Part shown: in pieces, positions 6,478 to 10,213 of the stretch
Numbering within the stretch: position 1 is the first letter of the stretch
Layout of the letters: every line of letters begins with the position of its first letter
NCBI GenBank assembly: GCA_014239035.1
Contig: JAAZZY010000010.1
Coordinates: forward strand, 12,033-22,245
Direction: 5' to 3'
DNA: 10,213 nucleotides
DNA from: Chlamydiia bacterium
Lineage (GTDB): Bacteria; Chlamydiota; Chlamydiia; Chlamydiales; JAAZZY01
The notes under the pieces: model-generated
What the model saw: the letters and a program-made list of their open reading frames with translations, nothing else
Database searches by the model: none
What the model was told of the DNA's origin: nothing
Translations under genes and position numbers: made by a program

Positions 6478-7521
6478 ATGTCTTTACCAAGATTTTTTTT
6501 ATTTTCAACACTAGGTCTTTTCGTAGTCATTGGACTAATGGGTTGGATGAAGAAGGGAAAAGAGAAAAATATTATTCCAGTAAGCACAAGCTCTGTTCAA
6601 GAAATTGAATTTAAAACAGATGATTTGAAAATTACAGCTCAAATTCCTCAAAAAAAAGAAGCTAAATCTTCTACAAAAGCATCATTAAAGAAAGCAAAAA
6701 AGGACAAGCAACTGGTTGCATCTTTAGCTCCACAATCGAGCGAGCAGCTTCCCGAAGCAAACTATATTGGTAGCTTTTTTGACCCTGCAGCAATCAAACT
6801 GCCGATTGTGGAGACGATAACGTATACCAGGAAAGTTCCATGGCTCAAGGGTAAATTTGCATGGGTTTCCGACTATGCATCGCATTATAAAACTTCTAAA
6901 CATTTCATAGCTCGTAGTTTAAATAAAAAAGCTGACTACTTTACTCAAGATGTAAAAAATGGAGATCGTTTTAACGTTCTTAAAACAGATAAAAACTTTC
7001 ACTTCTACCTTTTAATTGATACCTCTCGCTGCAAGATGTGGTTTTACTATATAGACGATGATCTTAACCAAAGGACACTTGTTAAAACTTACAGCGTGGG
7101 TTTAGGTCGTCTAGACGATAAAAAAGCCTCTGGTTCATTGACTCCAATTGGGAAGTATACTTTAGGTGAAAAAATCGCCGTTTACAAACCAGGAGTTACA
7201 GGATTTTTCAATAATGAAAAAGCAGAAATGGTTCAGGTTTTTGGTACAAGATGGATCCCATTTGGAGATGAAATAGAAAATTGCTCAGCGCCTGCAAAAG
7301 GCTTTGGTCTGCACGGAGCGCCGTTAGTTAAAGATGCTTCAGGACAGTATAAGGAAGATATTTCAGCTGTTGGAAAATTTGATAGTGACGGCTGTGTGCG
7401 TCTTAAACAAGAACAAATGGAAGAGCTATTTGCTATTATTGTCTCAAGACCAACTGTTGTTGAACTTGTAAAAGATTTCCACGATGCGAAGCTTCCTGGA
7501 GAAGAGAAAAATTTTGATTAA
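6478..7521 (+). CDS. L,D-transpeptidase (YkuD domain) with N-terminal membrane anchor
   Basis: A 347-residue envelope enzyme. YkuD-family proteins use a catalytic Cys to form 3-3 peptidoglycan cross-links or to attach proteins to meso-DAP. Residues 5-23 are a single hydrophobic segment (signal anchor), followed by a Lys-rich low-complexity spacer (about 25-95) that would reach across the periplasm. Residues about 128-170 (DYASHYKTSKHFIARSLNKK and on, ending NGDRFNVLK) resemble a divergent LysM peptidoglycan-binding module. The YkuD domain spans about 175-335: TPIGKY (222-227), the HG of GFGLHGAP (H279, G280) and SDGCVRL (303-309), with catalytic C306 and R308, so the active site is complete. 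The start has a good GAGG site. accA follows after 17 bp, making an operon likely. Chlamydiaceae, as I recall, lack a gene here; its presence fits a lineage that builds a cross-linked murein wall. Confidence 0.93.
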   Translation: MSLPRFFLFSTLGLFVVIGLMGWMKKGKEKNIIPVSTSSVQEIEFKTDDLKITAQIPQKKEAKSSTKASLKKAKKDKQLVASLAPQSSEQLPEANYIGSFFDPAAIKLPIVETITYTRKVPWLKGKFAWVSDYASHYKTSKHFIARSLNKKADYFTQDVKNGDRFNVLKTDKNFHFYLLIDTSRCKMWFYYIDDDLNQRTLVKTYSVGLGRLDDKKASGSLTPIGKYTLGEKIAVYKPGVTGFFNNEKAEMVQVFGTRWIPFGDEIENCSAPAKGFGLHGAPLVKDASGQYKEDISAVGKFDSDGCVRLKQEQMEELFAIIVSRPTVVELVKDFHDAKLPGEEKNFD

Positions 7522-7538
7522 TCCTAGAGAGGTTTAAT

Positions 7539-8546
7539 ATGACTACTTTGCCACATGAAAGACAAATTAAAGATTATGAAAAGATGATTGTGCAGCTTAA
7601 GCAGCAGAGTCAATCAAAACATAGCCTATGGTCTGAAAATGAGCTTCAGAAGCTTGAGAAGAAACTAGAACATTTGAAAAAAAGAGTCTATGCCGACCTA
7701 AGCCCATGGGAGCGTGTTGCAATCTGTCGTCATCCAGCAAGACCTCATACCATTGACTATGTGAAAAATATCTGTGAAGACTTTGTAGAACTCTATGGGG
7801 ACAGAAGTTTTGGAGATGACCACGCGGTGATTGGTGGACTTGCTACAATTGACGGAAAAAGAGTCATGTTAATTGGTCAAGAAAAAGGAAATGATACTGA
7901 GAGTCGAATTTATAGAAATTTTGGGATGGTACATCCCGAAGGTTTCAGAAAAGCTCTTAGGCTTATGAAGCTTGCTGAGAAGTTTAATCTTCCCATCGTC
8001 TCTTTAATTGATACTCCAGGTGCATTTTGTGGCCTATCTGCTGAAGAGAGAGGACAAGGTCTTGTAATAGCTGAAAACATCTCTCAAATGTCGCAAATTA
8101 AAACTCCTATTATTGTATTAATCATTGGAGAAGGATGCTCAGGTGGAGCTCTTGCTATGGCTGTAGGAGATGTTGTTGGGATGCTTGAACATGCTTACTA
8201 CTCTGTTATATCACCAGAAGGTTGCGCCTCTATTTTGTGGAAAGATGCCCAGAAAAATTCTGAAGCGGCCTCTACTCTAAAAATGAACTCTGAAGATCTT
8301 TTAGAGTTTAACATTATTGATTCAATTATCAAAGAGCCCTTAGGTGGCGCTCATCATGATCCTAAATTTGTTTATGATGGGGTTCGTAAATTTTTGTCGG
8401 AAGAATTAAAAAGACTTAAAAACATTTCTTCTGATATGCTCCTGGATTTGAGATACTGCAAATACAGAAAGATTGGCAAGGTTGCCAGCACACAGGAGTT
8501 AATAGAAAAAGATGAAGAACCTTGCGAAGCTGGCATTAGAGAATAA
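7539..8546 (+). CDS. accA: Acetyl-CoA carboxylase carboxyltransferase subunit alpha
   Basis: A 335-residue cytosolic subunit, slightly longer than the usual 315-325. With AccD it transfers the carboxyl group from carboxy-biotin to acetyl-CoA, producing malonyl-CoA, the committed step of fatty-acid synthesis. Family features in order are a coiled-coil N-terminus (LQKLEKKLEHLKKRVYADLSP), ICRHPARPHTIDYV, ELYGDRSFGDD, the IDTPGA turn (157-162), the oxyanion-type loop GEGCSGGALA (197-206), and SPEGCASILWKD (225-236). In the loop the usual GGSGG has Cys at position 200, a mild change. The last 20 or so residues are acidic and overlap the next gene by 35 bp. The ATG has a GAGAGG site 6 bases upstream (7527-7532). 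It lies 17 bp behind the L,D-transpeptidase gene. accA followed by msbA matches C. trachomatis CT265-CT264. accD is not in the window. Confidence 0.97.
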   Translation: MTTLPHERQIKDYEKMIVQLKQQSQSKHSLWSENELQKLEKKLEHLKKRVYADLSPWERVAICRHPARPHTIDYVKNICEDFVELYGDRSFGDDHAVIGGLATIDGKRVMLIGQEKGNDTESRIYRNFGMVHPEGFRKALRLMKLAEKFNLPIVSLIDTPGAFCGLSAEERGQGLVIAENISQMSQIKTPIIVLIIGEGCSGGALAMAVGDVVGMLEHAYYSVISPEGCASILWKDAQKNSEAASTLKMNSEDLLEFNIIDSIIKEPLGGAHHDPKFVYDGVRKFLSEELKRLKNISSDMLLDLRYCKYRKIGKVASTQELIEKDEEPCEAGIRE

Positions 8547-10213
8547 GAGACATCTTTTTTTATTATTTTTTACGGTAATTTTTTCATGGCTCATGCAAAT
8601 TTCTGCGATGACAGAGATGTATTCTCTTGGCCTTTTAACCAATAACGGGCCCGATTTTTTCGCCCTATTCTCTCCGAAGAAAAAGATCGAACAAACAGCA
8701 ACGAAAAAGACGAAAATTCCTATTTCACATAGACTTTCTTCCAAGAACAAGACTGTAGATAAAATCAGTATCGAAGATGTTAAAGAAAAATGGTCAGATA
8801 TTGATGTTGATCACAAAGGTTACATCACCAAAATTGATGCTTCAGATTACATGCACCGCACCCAAAGCAGAAATGTTTTAGCCCGACTCATGGTATTGGG
8901 TAAGGAAAAGTTTAATCTATCGAATAATGTAATTATGCTTTTATCGATTCTAGCGCTCGTTGGATTCTTTAAAGTTTCGTGTACCTTTGGTAGTAGGTAT
9001 TTCTCAACTCTCGTGGGAATAAGAGTCGGTAAGTCTCTAAGAGAAAAGTATTTCAATCACATTCAGACCCTTCCTATGAGTTTCTTTCAGAAGTTTAATA
9101 TTGGGAGTTTGTCTTCTAGAGTTAGTGGAGATGCTGGGGTGGTCTCGGGTTCAATTATAGCTATCTTGACAAACTACATACAGGTTCCTTTCGTAATAGC
9201 TAGTTGCTTATTTGGACTTTTTATGATCTCAGTAGAACTGTCCTTAGTTATTTTTGTAGGCTTGCCACTAATGGCCATACCTATCGTCTTCCTTGCTAAA
9301 AAGACGAAAAAATCTCAGAGAAACATGCTAGGGTTAGCAGAGCAGTTTGCGCAACTTTTGGTTGACTACTTGGCTGGTATCCAAACAGTAAAACTTTTTA
9401 ACATGGAGAAGTTTGCTGCAAAGAAATATATCGAGACAAACGACAAAATGGCACACATTGAAACGAAGATGTCTCTCTATAGCTATATTGCAAAACCTAT
9501 CCTTCATATGATGGGGACTTTCTTTTTAGGGTGCGTTATTGTTTATGGGTTGTTTTATGTAAAAATGCACGTCTCAGATTTGGTGGTCTATGTAGGCCTA
9601 CTACATCTGTTCTATGATCCCATCAAGAAGTTTGGGGAAGAGAATGTCAATATTCAAAAGGGATTGGTTGCTGCAGAAAGAATGTTTAGTGTTTTAGACA
9701 TTGATTCGACCATCAAAGATAAGCCTGATGCTAAAGAACTGATAGAATTTAAAGATGAAATCAAGTTCGAGGATGTATGGTTTAAGTATGAAGAGCAGTG
9801 GGTATTGAAAAACCTTAACTTTTCTGTGAAGAAAGGTGAAACTGTAGCGCTCGTTGGACCAACGGGAGCTGGTAAATCTACAATCGTTCAGCTTCTTCCT
9901 CGGTTATACGATGTTAATAAAGGACGTATACTTGTTGATGGCGTTCCTATTACTGATTATAAACAGAAGTCTATTCGTGAAAATATCTCTACAGTCATGC
10001 AAAAACCCTTCTTATTTTACGACACAATTAGAAATAATATCTGCTTTGGAAGAGAATTTACAGATGAAGAGATATTCCTTGCAGCTGAGCGGGCTTATGC
10101 TGATGAATTTATCGAGTGCCTACCTGAAAAGTATGACACCCTTCTTGCTGAAATGGGTAAGAGCTTATCAGGTGGTCAGCAACAAAGAATGGCTATTGCT
10201 CGAAAAAAAAAAA
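8512..10213 (+). CDS. msbA: MsbA-type ABC exporter, lipid flippase-like, 3' truncated
   Basis: This gene fuses an ABC exporter membrane domain to an ATPase domain, as in MsbA, which flips lipid A precursors across the inner membrane. 564 plausible codons are present. Membrane segments are near residues 14-32, 137-156, 213-236, 238-262, 327-350 and 352-368. The type I exporter stretch RVGKSLREKYFNHIQTLP with FNIGSLSSRVSGDAG is clear. The ATPase has Walker A GPTGAGKST (449-457), a Q-loop Gln (Q497) and LSGGQQQR (552-559); Walker B lies beyond the edge. The loop between the first two membrane segments is about 100 residues, much longer than in E. coli MsbA, and contains an EF-hand-like loop (98-109). 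The start overlaps accA by 35 bp; AGGAG (8494-8498) is 13 bases upstream and an in-frame TAG at 8503 excludes earlier starts. Position next to accA supports the MsbA assignment (CT264). The final A run is probably not real sequence. Confidence 0.92.
   Translation, partial: MKNLAKLALENKRHLFLLFFTVIFSWLMQISAMTEMYSLGLLTNNGPDFFALFSPKKKIEQTATKKTKIPISHRLSSKNKTVDKISIEDVKEKWSDIDVDHKGYITKIDASDYMHRTQSRNVLARLMVLGKEKFNLSNNVIMLLSILALVGFFKVSCTFGSRYFSTLVGIRVGKSLREKYFNHIQTLPMSFFQKFNIGSLSSRVSGDAGVVSGSIIAILTNYIQVPFVIASCLFGLFMISVELSLVIFVGLPLMAIPIVFLAKKTKKSQRNMLGLAEQFAQLLVDYLAGIQTVKLFNMEKFAAKKYIETNDKMAHIETKMSLYSYIAKPILHMMGTFFLGCVIVYGLFYVKMHVSDLVVYVGLLHLFYDPIKKFGEENVNIQKGLVAAERMFSVLDIDSTIKDKPDAKELIEFKDEIKFEDVWFKYEEQWVLKNLNFSVKKGETVALVGPTGAGKSTIVQLLPRLYDVNKGRILVDGVPITDYKQKSIRENISTVMQKPFLFYDTIRNNICFGREFTDEEIFLAAERAYADEFIECLPEKYDTLLAEMGKSLSGGQQQRMAIARKKK
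8803..8838 (+). other. EF-hand-like calcium-binding loop encoded in the MsbA-type transporter
   Basis: Residues 98-109 of the transporter read DVDHKGYITKID. This fits the EF-hand loop pattern: D at positions 1 and 3, G at 6, I at 8 and an acidic residue at 12 (D instead of the usual E); position 5 is Lys rather than Asp/Asn. Flanking segments (IEDVKEKWSDI before, ASDYMHRTQSRNVLARLM after) could form the E and F helices. Membrane topology places it on the periplasmic side. Calcium binding is inferred, not shown. Confidence 0.55.
10203..10213. other. Terminal run of 11 A, probable assembly edge artefact
   Basis: The sequence ends in 11 consecutive A directly after the codon for Arg in AIAR. 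ABC ATPases almost always continue with Ala and a hydrophobic residue here, followed by Walker B. Translating the run gives only Lys. The sudden loss of conserved coding sense exactly at the edge points to a sequencing or assembly artefact. Confidence 0.7.

Noticed and set aside
8499..8750. Minus-strand open frame of 83 codons across the accA/transporter junction
   Set aside because: It lies opposite the accA tail and the transporter start, which has a clear exporter sequence; the minus-strand product has no family features.
8847..9056. Minus-strand open frame of 69 codons
   Set aside because: It is opposite the transporter membrane domain, whose coding sense is strong on the plus strand.

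Overview
The window reads as an AT-rich segment of a chromosome from the phylum Chlamydiota, most likely an environmental (amoeba- or animal-associated, Parachlamydiales-type) relative of Chlamydia rather than Chlamydia itself. The main reason is gene order. The run of IHF-like gene, a large uncharacterised gene, accA and an MsbA-type ABC transporter matches the C. trachomatis block CT267 (himD), CT266, CT265 (accA) and CT264 (msbA), as I recall it. An L,D-transpeptidase gene is added between the CT266-like gene and accA. The GroEL C-terminus, the IHF-like protein and a secreted DUF2608 protein also fit this phylum. The assignment rests on recall and reading, not on a database search.

Left part (1-2840): the window opens inside groEL, whose last 237 codons are followed by a strong intrinsic terminator (739-774). 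Next is a secreted HAD-fold phosphatase-like protein of the DUF2608 family on the plus strand. It runs tail to tail, with a 4-bp overlap of the two coding ends, into a minus-strand pair made of a small basic hypothetical gene and a glyoxalase II (gloB-like) gene. The stop of the first and the start of the second abut directly. A perfect 18-bp palindrome lies at the likely promoter of this minus-strand pair.

Middle (3006-4810): tyrS (tyrosyl-tRNA synthetase, complete) is followed by a T/A palindrome, a good candidate promoter and a long leader for the IHF/HU-family gene. That gene has two closely spaced ATG codons, each with its own purine-rich ribosome binding site.

Right part (4910-10213): the CT266-like gene is followed by a candidate promoter and a tight co-directional run of L,D-transpeptidase, accA and the MsbA-type ABC transporter. 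accA and the transporter overlap by 35 bp. The products act on the cell envelope: peptidoglycan cross-linking, fatty-acid precursor supply, and export of lipid A or other lipids. The transporter has an unusually long first external loop containing a near-canonical EF-hand calcium-binding loop. This is the most unusual protein feature I found.

The window ends inside the transporter gene in a run of 11 A, directly after the 'AIAR' that follows the LSGGQ signature. Conserved ABC sequence should continue there, so the end looks like an assembly edge artefact. No tRNA, rRNA, CRISPR array, insertion sequence or phage gene was seen. No stretch longer than 300 bases lacks a gene. I found no convincing new multi-gene system, and most of the window is core housekeeping.
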